NCBI RefSeq assembly: GCF_900112365.1
Contig: NZ_FOLQ01000001.1
Location: forward strand, 496,001 to 560,000
DNA from: Spirosoma endophyticum
Lineage (GTDB): Bacteria > Bacteroidota > Bacteroidia > Cytophagales > Spirosomataceae
Reading direction: 5' to 3'
DNA: 64,000 nt
This document shows positions 55,408-64,000 of this stretch, in pieces. The translations under genes were made by a program, and so were the position numbers. Within the stretch, counting starts at the first letter, position 1. The number at the start of each line of letters is the position of its first letter. The notes below the pieces were generated by a model. It made no database searches and was not told the origin of the DNA. It saw only the letters and a program-made list of their open reading frames with translations.

Positions 55408-56574
55408 TCAATTAATTTTACCAGCCACGCCCGTGTCTTTCCAGCTCCTTGAAGCAGCCGAATCAAGTACGGCTTCACAGACTTTTTGGGTTTCTAAGGC
55501 ATCTTTAAACGTTGGCGCACAGGGCTTTTCACCCATCTCCAGGCTTTTGAAAAAGTCGGCAACCTGATGAATGAAACTGTGCTCATAGCCAATGCCTAGG
55601 CCTGGAACCCACCACTTATCCATATACGGTTGATCGCCATCCGTTACGTGAATAGACCGCCAGCCCCGCACGATCGACTCATCGGCATAGTCGAAATACT
55701 CAAGTCGGTTCAGGTCGTGCAAGTCCCACCGGATGGACGCATTTTCGCCATTGATCTCAAAGGTGTAGAGCGCTTTGTGGCCACGAGCGTAACGCGTTGA
55801 TTCAAAAAGTCCCAATGAGCCATTTTCGAAGTGGCAGTGAAAAATACAGGCATCATCAATCCCGACCGGTTCAACTTTACCCGTTAGCTGATGCATCCGT
55901 TCTTTAACAAACGTTTCTGTAACGGCCGATACGTCGACAATGGCTCCGTTGATCCACATGGCGGTGTCGATACAGTGCGCGAGTAAATCGCCCGTTACAC
56001 CCGAGCCAGCCGCTTCGACGTCCATACGCCAGGTGCCGGTGCCGCCCTGCGGTACGTCGGCGCTGATGGTCCAGTCTTGCAGGAAGTTCGCCCGATAGTG
56101 AAAGATTTTCCCAAGCTTACCCGAATCGACAATTTGTTTGGCTAACGTAACGGCCGGAATACGTCGGTAGTTATACCAAACCGTTGTGTTTACACCCGCT
56201 TTTTCAACCGCATCCACCATCTGCTGCCCTTCGGCCAATGTCCGGGAAAGCGGTTTCTCGCAGAGAATCATTTTCCCGGCAGCAGCGGCTGCAATCGCAA
56301 TTTCAGCGTGGGTATCGTTGGGGGTGCAAATATCTACGGCGTCAATATCATCCCGCGCAATGAGGACTTTCCAATCGGTTTCGATAGATTCATAGCCCCA
56401 CTGATCGGCAAATGCCTTTACTTTTTCGGCGTTCCGTGAACAAACCGCTTTCAGGACAGGGGTGTATTCCAGATCAGGGAAAAAATTGGGTACCCGATTA
56501 TAACCGTTGGAATGCGTCCGGCCCATAAATCCGGTCCCGATCAAGCCAATTCGTATTTCTTTTTTTGTTGCCAT
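55408..56574 (-). CDS. Gfo/Idh/MocA-family NAD(P)-dependent sugar dehydrogenase
   Basis: The 388-residue protein has the Rossmann motif [17 protein letters not shown] at the N-terminus, the conserved [13 protein letters not shown] around residue 100 and the family histidine/lysine active-site region. A C-terminal alpha/beta domain carries the sugar-binding face. Members oxidise sugars, often at C-3, or inositols. Next genes encode a TIM-barrel isomerase, a cupin, a DUF4432 protein and a DUF1080 hydrolase. Together they suggest oxidation to a 3-keto sugar. Confidence 0.92.
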   Translation of the reverse strand: MATKKEIRIGLIGTGFMGRTHSNGYNRVPNFFPDLEYTPVLKAVCSRNAEKVKAFADQWGYESIETDWKVLIARDDIDAVDICTPNDTHAEIAIAAAAAGKMILCEKPLSRTLAEGQQMVDAVEKAGVNTTVWYNYRRIPAVTLAKQIVDSGKLGKIFHYRANFLQDWTISADVPQGGTGTWRMDVEAAGSGVTGDLLAHCIDTAMWINGAIVDVSAVTETFVKERMHQLTGKVEPVGIDDACIFHCHFENGSLGLFESTRYARGHKALYTFEINGENASIRWDLHDLNRLEYFDYADESIVRGWRSIHVTDGDQPYMDKWWVPGLGIGYEHSFIHQVADFFKSLEMGEKPCAPTFKDALETQKVCEAVLDSAASRSWKDTGVAGKIN

Positions 56575-56587
56575 GTGTGTTATAGTT

Positions 56588-56663
56588 AGTCGTCAGTCAT
56601 TAGTCGTTAGTGGCTGACGCATAAGTTTTCGCGTCAGCCACTAACGACTAATGACTGACGACT
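56588..56663. repeat. Palindrome with perfect 33-bp arms, AGTCGTCAGT family (copy 3)
   Basis: The arms 56588-56620 and 56631-56663 are exact reverse complements around a 10-base loop. The loop-side sequence (TTTTCGCGTCAGCC) nearly matches TTTTCGTGTCAGCC in the element at 60160-60250. It fills the gap between the dehydrogenase and isomerase genes. Confidence 0.95.
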
Positions 56664-56671
56664 GTCGTCTA

Positions 56672-57700
56672 CTACTCATACCAGCCATGTTGCTGACGGA
56701 CTTTGATCATGGTAGCCAGAATGTCGTTCCAGGTTTGCTGGGTATTCATGACGCTGTTTGGGAACATGCAGCCATCCCAGCAAATGTGTTTGAAGGCTTT
56801 GGTGAGTTGACCATTTTCATCGCGCAGCCAGTAGCCAGCATCGTGTACTACGTCGAGTTTGCCGTTCGGGTCCAGCGCCTGGCAGTGGCGTCCGGTTTTA
56901 TCGTGTGAACCCGAACCGAATACCGTTCCGTCATTCTGTGCAACGTGGAAATCGATTGTCCAGGGACGTAGTGCATTCGTTAAAGTACGTAATGCTTCGC
57001 TCAGCGCTTTGCGATCACTCCAGTCGAAGTCGGGTGGCAGAATACGATCCTGCTCACGGTTGTAGCCCATCGTATAGAGCAATGTGTGAGCCATATCGGC
57101 CTGGAAGCCCATATTCGGGCGATCGACTAATTCCAATGTTTCGAGCATGGTTTTCCAACTGTGCATGCCACCCCAGCAGATTTCACCTTCGGCGGCTAGT
57201 TTTTCGCCGTAGTCAGCCGCTACGTCGCAGGCTTCACGGAAGGTCTGAGCAATCAGTTTGGAATTTGCGGTTGGATCAGCATCCCAAACTGTCGGCGAAG
57301 TGGACGAATCAATCCGGACAACGCCACTCGGCCGAATACCCAACTCCGTCAGCTTCTGGCCAATGTGGCACGCTTTGCGTACCATTTCGACAAACGTTGC
57401 CCGTTCTTCCTTAGAGCCCATAGCCGAGCCGCCCCAAATGGGTGCCACCAGCGAGCCGATTTTCAAATTATAGCCGCCAACTTTATCCGCCAGCTTTTTG
57501 ATCTCATCGTCCGACAGGTTGACATCAATGTGTTCGAAAAGGGCAAGGTCGACGCCATCAAATTTTACGCCATCAACCTCGGCAGCTGCGGTTAAATCCA
57601 GCATGGTGTCGAATGGGATAACAGGCTCGGAATCACCACCTTTGCCGACCACACCCGGCCACATGGCGTTGTGGAGTTTCGGATAATTATTCTCGTTCAT
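56672..57700 (-). CDS. Sugar phosphate isomerase/epimerase (TIM barrel)
   Basis: ATG 57700 ([16 protein letters not shown]) is chosen over an upstream ATG at 57742. The 342-residue protein is a xylose-isomerase-like TIM barrel (AP endonuclease 2 fold) with [13 protein letters not shown] early, [11 protein letters not shown] and [12 protein letters not shown] in the middle, and conserved metal-binding Glu, Asp and His positions in these segments. Related members in keto-sugar loci act as epimerases or beta-eliminases. A palindrome separates it from the dehydrogenase. Confidence 0.88.
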   Translation of the reverse strand: MNENNYPKLHNAMWPGVVGKGGDSEPVIPFDTMLDLTAAAEVDGVKFDGVDLALFEHIDVNLSDDEIKKLADKVGGYNLKIGSLVAPIWGGSAMGSKEERATFVEMVRKACHIGQKLTELGIRPSGVVRIDSSTSPTVWDADPTANSKLIAQTFREACDVAADYGEKLAAEGEICWGGMHSWKTMLETLELVDRPNMGFQADMAHTLLYTMGYNREQDRILPPDFDWSDRKALSEALRTLTNALRPWTIDFHVAQNDGTVFGSGSHDKTGRHCQALDPNGKLDVVHDAGYWLRDENGQLTKAFKHICWDGCMFPNSVMNTQQTWNDILATMIKVRQQHGWYE

Positions 57701-57749
57701 GAAGTTGTATGGTTTAAGGTTTTGGTTTAAAAATTGTAACACAGAGATG

Positions 57750-57799
57750 CACGGAGAAATGACGGAGGTACACAGAGTTTTTCATTAAGATTCTCCGTG
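57750..57799. repeat. CACAGAGA-type intergenic repeat
   Basis: CACGGAGAA and TTCTCCGTG pair across about 32 bases. The stretch AACACAGAGATGCACGGAG before it is a common Cytophagales repeat. The same start (AACACAGAGAT) recurs at 63990 at the window end. CGGCGGTCCG at 57808-57817 also overlaps the module of the palindrome at 18104-18213. Confidence 0.6.
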
Positions 57800-57833
57800 A
57801 AGCTTCGGCGGTCCGATTTGTGTCACAACCGTT

Positions 57834-59060
57834 TTACAATACTAGATCTGGATTCATGGGACCGAAATGCTTTAGCATCACGATTGGGTCTGTCGTTGAC
57901 TCATTCGTGATGACAACGCCTTCCCTGGCGGCTTTTTCGCTCACAAAAAACTCGTCGTTAGTCAATTGACCGTATCGAATCATAGTTGGTGTCTCAATGG
58001 ACCAGTCGCCCATTTTACCGTGTCCCTGCATCATAATCAGGCCATAAGCGGCACTGTCTTTAATGGTTACGGTCTGACCTGGCAAGACAGTTAACTCCTT
58101 GGCGCTGAACGCTTCGTTTAAATAGCAAACCCAGACTTCACTGTAGCCTGCTGCTTCCATTTCCGCTACGTCCCGAACGGGTTTCGGGCGCATGAACCGA
58201 TTCGCCATCATTTGTGGGTCCGTGTTGAGATCCCAGTCGATGGCTTCCATCAATTGATCATAGTCACCGATACGTTCTTTGGGCGTACCGTTCCAGAGCA
58301 ATTCTTCCGGAATGATCGCTTCGTTCACCAGCGACTGATACATGGCAAAAACGTCGGACGCTTTCTGGGGTTCGTAGGTACAAAGGCTGCCCGGTGCGTG
58401 AAGCAATCCGGGTGGTACGTCCCAGCCAGTGCCCGGCTCTAACCGATACGCCGACGAGTAATTCGTGATCTTATTATCGCCTTTTGTGAAGTTCTGAAGG
58501 CACTCTTTAATCTGTTCTTTGGTAGTACCGGGCGCGATACCGATAAACGTATAGGGAAAATCGCCACCATGATTATTGACCTGAGGAGGAAAATAATACG
58601 CTTCAGGTTTACCCAACTGACCAATCAGCGCTGCCTGTTCGTCGTTATGGTGCAGGTGATGCGGCAATGGCCCCATGTTATCAAAAAACTTGGAGTACAT
58701 CGGCCATGCCTGGTATTCATCCCACAAGCGGTCACCAATGAGTTCGCCTTTCAACTCCTCAACAGCGTCTTTCAGCAAAAACTGGTGTTCTTTTCCGTCT
58801 TCATCCGTAAAAACGATATGACTCAAGCCTTCATTTTCACCAGTCAGGGGACCATTTTTGGCGGGTGTGGTCGATGAGAACCAGCGTTCGTCAATGCCAC
58901 CCCGTTCGCCACCCAATACGTAATAATCATCGGGATGGAGTTTGATACGTCGGCCAGGGACGCAGAATGACCGGGGTACCCAGGTTGGAGTAAGCCGTAC
59001 GATTCCCTTCCCTTGTTCCAGTGCCTTCTCGGCCAGAGTTAGTGTTGAGGTTGTTTCCAT
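57834..59060 (-). CDS. Phosphomannose-isomerase-like cupin protein
   Basis: The 408-residue protein has two cupin halves. The first has GPLPHHLHHNDEQAALIGQ then GKPEAYYFPPQ, the HxH...E pattern of class I mannose-6-phosphate isomerases. The second, near residue 330, is a degenerate cupin (LPGQTVTIKDSAAYGLIMMQG). It should isomerise or bind a sugar or sugar phosphate. Its place with an epimerase-like DUF4432 gene and a sugar dehydrogenase fits a carbohydrate catabolic operon. The substrate is unknown. Confidence 0.8.
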   Translation of the reverse strand: METTSTLTLAEKALEQGKGIVRLTPTWVPRSFCVPGRRIKLHPDDYYVLGGERGGIDERWFSSTTPAKNGPLTGENEGLSHIVFTDEDGKEHQFLLKDAVEELKGELIGDRLWDEYQAWPMYSKFFDNMGPLPHHLHHNDEQAALIGQLGKPEAYYFPPQVNNHGGDFPYTFIGIAPGTTKEQIKECLQNFTKGDNKITNYSSAYRLEPGTGWDVPPGLLHAPGSLCTYEPQKASDVFAMYQSLVNEAIIPEELLWNGTPKERIGDYDQLMEAIDWDLNTDPQMMANRFMRPKPVRDVAEMEAAGYSEVWVCYLNEAFSAKELTVLPGQTVTIKDSAAYGLIMMQGHGKMGDWSIETPTMIRYGQLTNDEFFVSEKAAREGVVITNESTTDPIVMLKHFGPMNPDLVL

Positions 59061-59081
59061 AAGGAGTTGATTGTTACTCGA

Positions 59082-60143
59082 CTAAACTTGTGTATTCAAA
59101 AAATTCTTGATGGCTACGTCTTCGGTTAAAATCTCAAGTTCCAGATCATAGGTTCGGGTTTCGCCCGGTGCCAGAAATAGAAGTTGATTTGTTTCGCGGG
59201 CTTTAGCCTGCCCAATGAGAGGATTTGTGGCCGGTTCGAGCCCCGTTACATATTCGCCTTTTCCCCAGTGCTGCCAGTTAATGAACCAGGGCAATTGTTC
59301 TTTATGAAACCGCATAGCCAGCGCGATACCTATCCTGGAATTATGCAATCCAACCGTGCAGAGGCCAGAATTATCGGGCGTAACGTCAATCGAGGCAACG
59401 GCTTCGCCCGTGCCATTATGATCTTCTAACGGTGCCGGGCATTTCTTAAAATCATTGCCCTCCCGAAAAATTCTGTCATTGATTCCGCCTTCACGAGCTT
59501 CCCAGGCTCCTTTCCAGACAATATCGGTTCCTTCATCGACCAAGGGCCACCCGAAATTGAAATGATAAAGTAGCATATGGGGCACCGACGTATTGCCACG
59601 ATTGATCACTTCGTCGTGAATACGTATCGTGGGTTGTCCGAGTGTACTGGAAATGGTCCGTTTCAATTCCAGACTGGGACCAAATATTTTCGTTTCCTTG
59701 ATACGTCCCGTGATGCTCATGTCCAGTTTACCCATTACTGGATCGGGCTGAATGATGGATTCTATCTCAGCCGGACTGTTGCTGATTTTCCCATGTGCAC
59801 CCCGATCGCCAAAGGCATCCGTTTCGGGACCACCCACGTGCGACAGTCCGCAAGTCGTCAGCAAGCCACCGCCAAAGGTTCTAAGCCAGTCAGCCCCTTT
59901 ATCAGAAAAAGGTTCGGGTGGAGTTATACCCGTATGATTCAACCAGGCCAGACTATGCTGATTGTAAAAAGCGTCAAAAATATCCATCGCCCGATCAATG
60001 ACCACTTTATAACGTAGTCCCGTCCCGGTATTGATCCAGGCAACACGGGCTCCCCGACCAGTGCCATTGTCCAGCACGGAGGTTTCTATCCCTCCTACTT
60101 GCGCTGGATTTCCTATTTTATCTTTCCAGGGTTGTTGAGTCAA
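59082..60143 (-). CDS. Aldose 1-epimerase-like protein (DUF4432)
   Basis: This 353-residue protein fits DUF4432: a beta-sandwich of the galactose mutarotase type. It has FGGGLLTTCGLSHVGGPE, HDEVINRGNTSVPHMLLYHFNFG and the late WINWQHWGKGEYVTGLEPATN. Histidines and the late glutamate match the mutarotase catalytic pattern. It may act on keto sugars or uronates. The start at ATG 60143 lies 39 bases after the next element. It is third in the minus-strand sugar locus. Confidence 0.85.
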   Translation of the reverse strand: MTQQPWKDKIGNPAQVGGIETSVLDNGTGRGARVAWINTGTGLRYKVVIDRAMDIFDAFYNQHSLAWLNHTGITPPEPFSDKGADWLRTFGGGLLTTCGLSHVGGPETDAFGDRGAHGKISNSPAEIESIIQPDPVMGKLDMSITGRIKETKIFGPSLELKRTISSTLGQPTIRIHDEVINRGNTSVPHMLLYHFNFGWPLVDEGTDIVWKGAWEAREGGINDRIFREGNDFKKCPAPLEDHNGTGEAVASIDVTPDNSGLCTVGLHNSRIGIALAMRFHKEQLPWFINWQHWGKGEYVTGLEPATNPLIGQAKARETNQLLFLAPGETRTYDLELEILTEDVAIKNFLNTQV

Positions 60144-60159
60144 GACTGGTTGTATTTTA

Positions 60160-60250
60160 GGTTTATGGTTTACAGTTTTCAGTATACGGTGGGCTTACGC
60201 GTCAATGCCATTTTCGTGTCAGCCCACCGTATACCGAATACCGTGAACCG
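60160..60250. repeat. Palindromic repeat, GTATTCGGTTTATGG family (copy 2)
   Basis: TATACGGTGGGCT pairs with AGCCCACCGTATA as the inner stem; outer arms contain GGTTTATGGTTTACAG and CCGTGAACC. The loop holds TTTTCGTGTCAGCC, shared with the palindrome at 56588-56663. It fills the gap before the DUF1080 gene. Confidence 0.85.
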
Positions 60251-60253
60251 AGA

Positions 60254-61039
60254 CTATAACTGCTTCAGCATCAGATTCCGGTATTGCACTTTCATAGGTG
60301 GGCCAACGTGAACCTGCACACCCAGAAGTCCTTTCGATTTTCCGTTAACGGTGTCATCGTCCGTCACGTCGCTCATCAATACATCGTTGATGTAATGCTG
60401 TAAGTGATTGCCTTTAATGACTAAATGAAAGGTGTTCCAGTCTTCGCTTTTAATCAATGTTTTCAACGAATCGGAGCTACCTAATGAGCCCACTACGTTC
60501 ATACCCGTCCAGGCATTTTTGCTAACCTTCGCCCGTATGGCTTCCGGCGTATTCTCCCCGGTATATGGAGCAATTGTCGTTTTCTGACCACGGTACGCCA
60601 ACGTGGTCCGTTTGCGCTCTTCGTAGTTCTGGCCGGTATACATAATCCGACCGTCGATGTCGGCCTGATAACCCCGCAGCGCAAACGGTACATCGGTTAG
60701 TTGATCGCTCCGGTAATTGATACCCGAATTGCCGGCCTGCGTAATCTTGAACTCTCCTTTAAACTCAAAGTCGGCGGGCTCCCCTCCTTTCCAGATAATG
60801 AACGAGTTGGTCTTCAATAATTTATCGGGGGTGATTTCGCCCGTCAGATAGCCATCTTCCACGCGCCAGTAGGTAGGATCACCATCCCAGCCTTTGAGCG
60901 TTTTACCGTCGAATATCTGCACATAACCATCTTTCCCCTTTTTGGCTTGCCCCGAGCAGGATGTCTCAATACCACCTGCCAATACGACCGCCAGCATAAG
61001 CCCCGCTGAGAGGAATTTACTATTTATGTTTATCAGCAT
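60254..61039 (-). CDS. DUF1080 (3-keto-disaccharide hydrolase-like) lipoprotein
   Basis: The 261-residue protein has a signal sequence (residues 1-24) followed by lipobox IETSC, so it is lipid-anchored. DUF1080 features include VQIFDGKTLKGWDGDPTYW and a concanavalin-like beta-sandwich with QHYINDVLMSDVTD. Members cleave 3-keto-glycosides or bind glycans at the surface. It fits with the Gfo/Idh/MocA dehydrogenase, which would make the keto form. It is directly downstream of the PVC-type cytochrome gene. Confidence 0.9.
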   Translation of the reverse strand: MLININSKFLSAGLMLAVVLAGGIETSCSGQAKKGKDGYVQIFDGKTLKGWDGDPTYWRVEDGYLTGEITPDKLLKTNSFIIWKGGEPADFEFKGEFKITQAGNSGINYRSDQLTDVPFALRGYQADIDGRIMYTGQNYEERKRTTLAYRGQKTTIAPYTGENTPEAIRAKVSKNAWTGMNVVGSLGSSDSLKTLIKSEDWNTFHLVIKGNHLQHYINDVLMSDVTDDDTVNGKSKGLLGVQVHVGPPMKVQYRNLMLKQL

Positions 61040-61117
61040 CTTGATTCTGTTTTATGGTCATTAGCAGTCTTGAACTGATCGCTTTTTTGTCATGCTGACA
61101 AAGAACTTATCCAAAAC

Positions 61118-63793
61118 CTATTTTCCGCCCCCTTTGTACACTTCGTTATTCTCGTTGCCTCCTGATTTCAGATAAGCCATCAAGTCTCTAAGTTCTTCAG
61201 GATTCAGACTATTAATCAGGCCGGGATACATGATTGACTCGGGTGAATAACGCTTTGCGGTAACGTCTTTCTTCGGGATTTTCCGGATTTCATTAGCCGC
61301 AAAGGGATTCTGAGAAATCGAGTAATTCACTTTATCCTCGTTTACTAACCGGCCTACCACTGACTGCCCATTTTTCAAAACGAAGACCGTTGACGCATAT
61401 TGATCAGATACGACTCTGCTCGGATTGATGATAGCATCCAGAATATCCTTGTTGGAGAAACGAGTTCCGAGCTGGGTCAAATCGGGTCCGATATCCCCGC
61501 CCGATCCCTGCATGGCATGGCAATTGCCGCATAAAATTGCGCCATATATTTTCTTGCCGGTCTCGAAAGCGAGCGATGACTTACCGCTATCGACTGCCGC
61601 CACGGCATTGTCCAGCGTCCAGCGTCGGCCAGGACCTTTAGGTGTATAACCCGTTTGGGCGATGTCGTTTCCGTTACTTGTCAGCAAATCAGCGCCCGAC
61701 AGTTTGTTGAATTTCTCAAACTGATCTTTAGGAACGTGAACAAGCGCCAGCTTACGGGCTCTGTCGATAAAGCCAACGTAGCTACGTCCGCCTTCATATT
61801 TGAATGCATTGCCAAACCAGCTAAAGTATTTTGTTCGAAGTTCGGGTGTCCATCCCTCATCAGCCCGGCTCAGCATCACGGCATAATACGTCTGCTGAAG
61901 TGGTGGCACTTTCGCCAGCATTTTGGCAATATCCATACCATACTGTGGGTTACGCAGAATAAGGTCACTAGAAGCCGTAGTGTTTTCCAGGCCCAGATTT
62001 TTCATGCCGGGCTCTTCTTTCAGATCCATCAGCGCCAGCGTTTTATTGACCACATCGGGCGCTTCCAGATAAATCAGATCCTTGCTCAGGCCCCGGTTCA
62101 ACAGCGCACTTTTTGCCGGATAATGCGGATTCAGATAGGCAACAATTTTTGCTTTGTCAGCCGCTTCAGGCGCACCCATGCGCAGGAAAATAAGCTCGAA
62201 GGCACGTAACAAATCGAACTGCTGCGACTCAGGTAATTTGTCGTAGTTAATTTTCAGCAACGTAGCAATGGCTTTACTTTTCAGATCAGCACTCCCCTGC
62301 CGGGCCAGGGCCACGATGGCCTGCGTTGCCCGTTGTGGATCGGTTTCGGCCAGTGCTTTCTCCTGCCATTGCGCCACCGGCTGATGTTCAACGGCAATCC
62401 GGGCTGCATAGCGAACAAAACGGTCCGGGTGATTCAGGTTCGGCCAGGCAGCGGCAATAGCGGCAGGATTGGCTCCTTCATGAAATTTTTCCAGGCTGGT
62501 TCTGAGCTTGTGCTCGGCCGTGAGTGCGGGCGCTGGCGCGGTAGTCGCTTCGTTACCGGTGTAATAAACCCGATACATGTCCGATTCCAGGCGACGCCCG
62601 CCCGTCATGAAATACATCGCTCCATCCGGACCAATAACTCCGTCGGTCAATGGCAGTGGTGTACCCGAAATAAACTCTTCGCGTTCTCCTTCATACGTAG
62701 CACCTTTGGGCTTCATATGGATGGAATAAATGATCCCAAAACTCCAGTCGAAAGCGAAGATAGACTGACGATATTTTTGCGGAAATTTAGCGGTCATGCC
62801 AGACATTACGTTCGTAGGCGACCCCTGGCCAATGTTCACGACGGGCGGCAGGTTATCCGGATTACCGGGTAGCCATTTGCTATTGCCCGTACGCCAGCCA
62901 AATTCAGCTCCACTGGGAACGTGGCAAATGCGGGTTGGACGGTACCAGGGAAGACCAAAGTCCCACTCCATATCCGAATCGTAGGTAAACAGATCGCCTG
63001 CTTCGTTGAACGCAATATCAAATTCGTTTCGAAAGCCTGCTCCCATCAACTCCCAGCGCTTTCCTTCGGGATCAATTTTAGCAATCCAGCCCCCCGGCGC
63101 GTAGCGGTCGTTTGCATGGCCGCGTGGGTCTTTAATCAGCGGAAAAAGGTTATCTTCTTTCCAGTTCGATGGCAACCGATAGGCATCCATCGGTGGTACG
63201 TCGGTGTGATTACCCGAGCATACGTAAAGCGATTGTTTATCAGGCGACAGCACGATACTGTGCGGCCCGTGCTCTCCTTCGCCTTTCAGTTCCCGGATCA
63301 TCGTTACTTTATCGAACTGATCATCACCATCGGTATCCTGTAACCGATACAAGCCGCTGGTCTTGGGAAACTGCTTGCTGGGCCGGTTATTGACCATTAC
63401 GTACAGACTATTGAATGCATACAACAAGCCATGCGCATAGCCCATTTTGGCACTGGTATCCTTGCTGATCACCAGTTTTTCAACCGTAGGCTGAGTCGAG
63501 CCAGCACCGATAGCCGGGATTTTCAACCGATAGAGGCCCCCATACTGATCGGAAGCAATGATACGTCCCTTATCGTCGAAGGTCATGGATACCCAGGACC
63601 CTTCATGATTTTCTGAAATGCTGTACAGATGTTCCGCCTTAAAACCGGGCTGGAGTTTTAGTTTATCGACCTTAGGGTTTTCAGCGCCCTGTCGGTTATT
63701 TTCCGGATAGTTCAGGCTGATCCAGGATGCTCCAAGCAGAACAAGTCCTGAGACGGCCAATCCGAGTTTAGCCTTGTTGAATTTAGAAAGCAT
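61118..63793 (-). CDS. PVC-type membrane-bound c-type cytochrome (TIGR02603-like)
   Basis: This 891-residue protein has a membrane anchor (LGLAVSGLVLLGASWISL, residues 10-28). A six-bladed propeller-like region (residues 45-440) carries LRKIKPGFKAE-like repeats and motifs such as DKGRIIASDQYGGLYRLK and HANDRYAPGGW. A HEAT-like helical stretch (450-700) precedes a C-terminal heme c motif (CGNCHAMQGSGG) with GPDLTQLGTRFSNKDILD. The type was described in Planctomycetes and Verrucomicrobia and is linked to sugar oxidation. First gene of the minus-strand sugar locus; may accept electrons from keto-sugar formation. Confidence 0.9.
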   Translation of the reverse strand: MLSKFNKAKLGLAVSGLVLLGASWISLNYPENNRQGAENPKVDKLKLQPGFKAEHLYSISENHEGSWVSMTFDDKGRIIASDQYGGLYRLKIPAIGAGSTQPTVEKLVISKDTSAKMGYAHGLLYAFNSLYVMVNNRPSKQFPKTSGLYRLQDTDGDDQFDKVTMIRELKGEGEHGPHSIVLSPDKQSLYVCSGNHTDVPPMDAYRLPSNWKEDNLFPLIKDPRGHANDRYAPGGWIAKIDPEGKRWELMGAGFRNEFDIAFNEAGDLFTYDSDMEWDFGLPWYRPTRICHVPSGAEFGWRTGNSKWLPGNPDNLPPVVNIGQGSPTNVMSGMTAKFPQKYRQSIFAFDWSFGIIYSIHMKPKGATYEGEREEFISGTPLPLTDGVIGPDGAMYFMTGGRRLESDMYRVYYTGNEATTAPAPALTAEHKLRTSLEKFHEGANPAAIAAAWPNLNHPDRFVRYAARIAVEHQPVAQWQEKALAETDPQRATQAIVALARQGSADLKSKAIATLLKINYDKLPESQQFDLLRAFELIFLRMGAPEAADKAKIVAYLNPHYPAKSALLNRGLSKDLIYLEAPDVVNKTLALMDLKEEPGMKNLGLENTTASSDLILRNPQYGMDIAKMLAKVPPLQQTYYAVMLSRADEGWTPELRTKYFSWFGNAFKYEGGRSYVGFIDRARKLALVHVPKDQFEKFNKLSGADLLTSNGNDIAQTGYTPKGPGRRWTLDNAVAAVDSGKSSLAFETGKKIYGAILCGNCHAMQGSGGDIGPDLTQLGTRFSNKDILDAIINPSRVVSDQYASTVFVLKNGQSVVGRLVNEDKVNYSISQNPFAANEIRKIPKKDVTAKRYSPESIMYPGLINSLNPEELRDLMAYLKSGGNENNEVYKGGGK

Positions 63794-64000
63794 AGTATTT
63801 CATAGATAAGGTTTGATGATTGTTACCGATAGGTGTCAGATTGACGCTAGCCGGTTTTCAGTTTCTGGTTGTATTCACTTAATAAGAGACGGGTACGTAG
63901 CATTTTCTACTGATGAAACGGAGCGATTAGGCCATTAACGAAGTTGATCTACGTATTTTTCTCCTAACGAAGGATGAGGTAATAATTATAACACAGAGAT
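63794..64000. other. Region upstream of the cytochrome gene, nothing recognised
   Basis: About 200 bases before the cytochrome start. It must contain the locus promoter on the minus strand. At the window end (63990) a new AACACAGAGAT repeat begins and is cut. No ORF or RNA seen. Confidence 0.4.

Overview
The window looks like a chromosome segment of a Bacteroidota member of the order Cytophagales, near Spirosoma, Fibrella or Rudanella. This rests on protein style (TonB receptors with a carboxypeptidase-like plug extension, a lipidated BamA/TamA-like protein, a DUF1080 plus PVC-type cytochrome sugar locus), starts without Shine-Dalgarno sequences, Bacteroidota-type TAnnTTTG promoter boxes in front of all three riboswitches, and mid-range GC content. 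The genus is inference.

Positions 1-15330 are a cofactor locus. Minus-strand genes for late cobalamin synthesis (a CobD-like aminotransferase cut by the window edge, cobQ, a fused ChlI/ChlD chelatase partner, cobN with an N-terminal ferredoxin-like domain, and cobB under a cobalamin riboswitch) surround a plus-strand thiamin operon (TPP riboswitch, thiM, thiE, thiD, tenA). A VapBC-type toxin-antitoxin pair sits between cobQ and the cobD-like gene. Two small VOC genes lie between the chelatase genes; one is broken by a frameshift.

Positions 15330-29562 are envelope transport genes: a siderophore-type TonB receptor with a PepSY membrane protein, a TolC/RND/adaptor efflux operon divergent from an ArsR-type regulator, and a second cobalamin riboswitch ahead of a NiCoT-like cobalt transporter and a BtuB-like receptor. 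Together with the first 15 kb this gives both synthesis and uptake of B12 and cobalt.

Positions 29700-55370 are mostly housekeeping: di-heme peroxidase, TrmH methyltransferase, TamL-like protein, miaB, a sigma-54-type regulator, lptE, a helical-repeat-like protein, secG, groES-groEL, a LolD-type ATPase, sucC, an M48 lipoprotein protease, a fumarylacetoacetase-fold enzyme, an M23 endopeptidase, Bcp, and a split transketolase. The transketolase halves are separated by a two-gene AAA ATPase plus TOPRIM-like cassette. An ECF sigma factor module follows. Positions 55408-63793 form a minus-strand sugar catabolic locus (Gfo/Idh/MocA dehydrogenase, TIM-barrel isomerase, PMI-like cupin, DUF4432 epimerase-like protein, DUF1080 hydrolase, PVC-type cytochrome).

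The most unusual feature is a dense set of about twenty long palindromes between genes. They fall into several sequence families, and some share internal modules. One family, rich in ATGATGAAT, occurs in frame inside miaB, encodes the signal peptide of LptE, and separates groES from groEL. A sequence-distinct ATGTATGA palindrome supplies the start of TamL.
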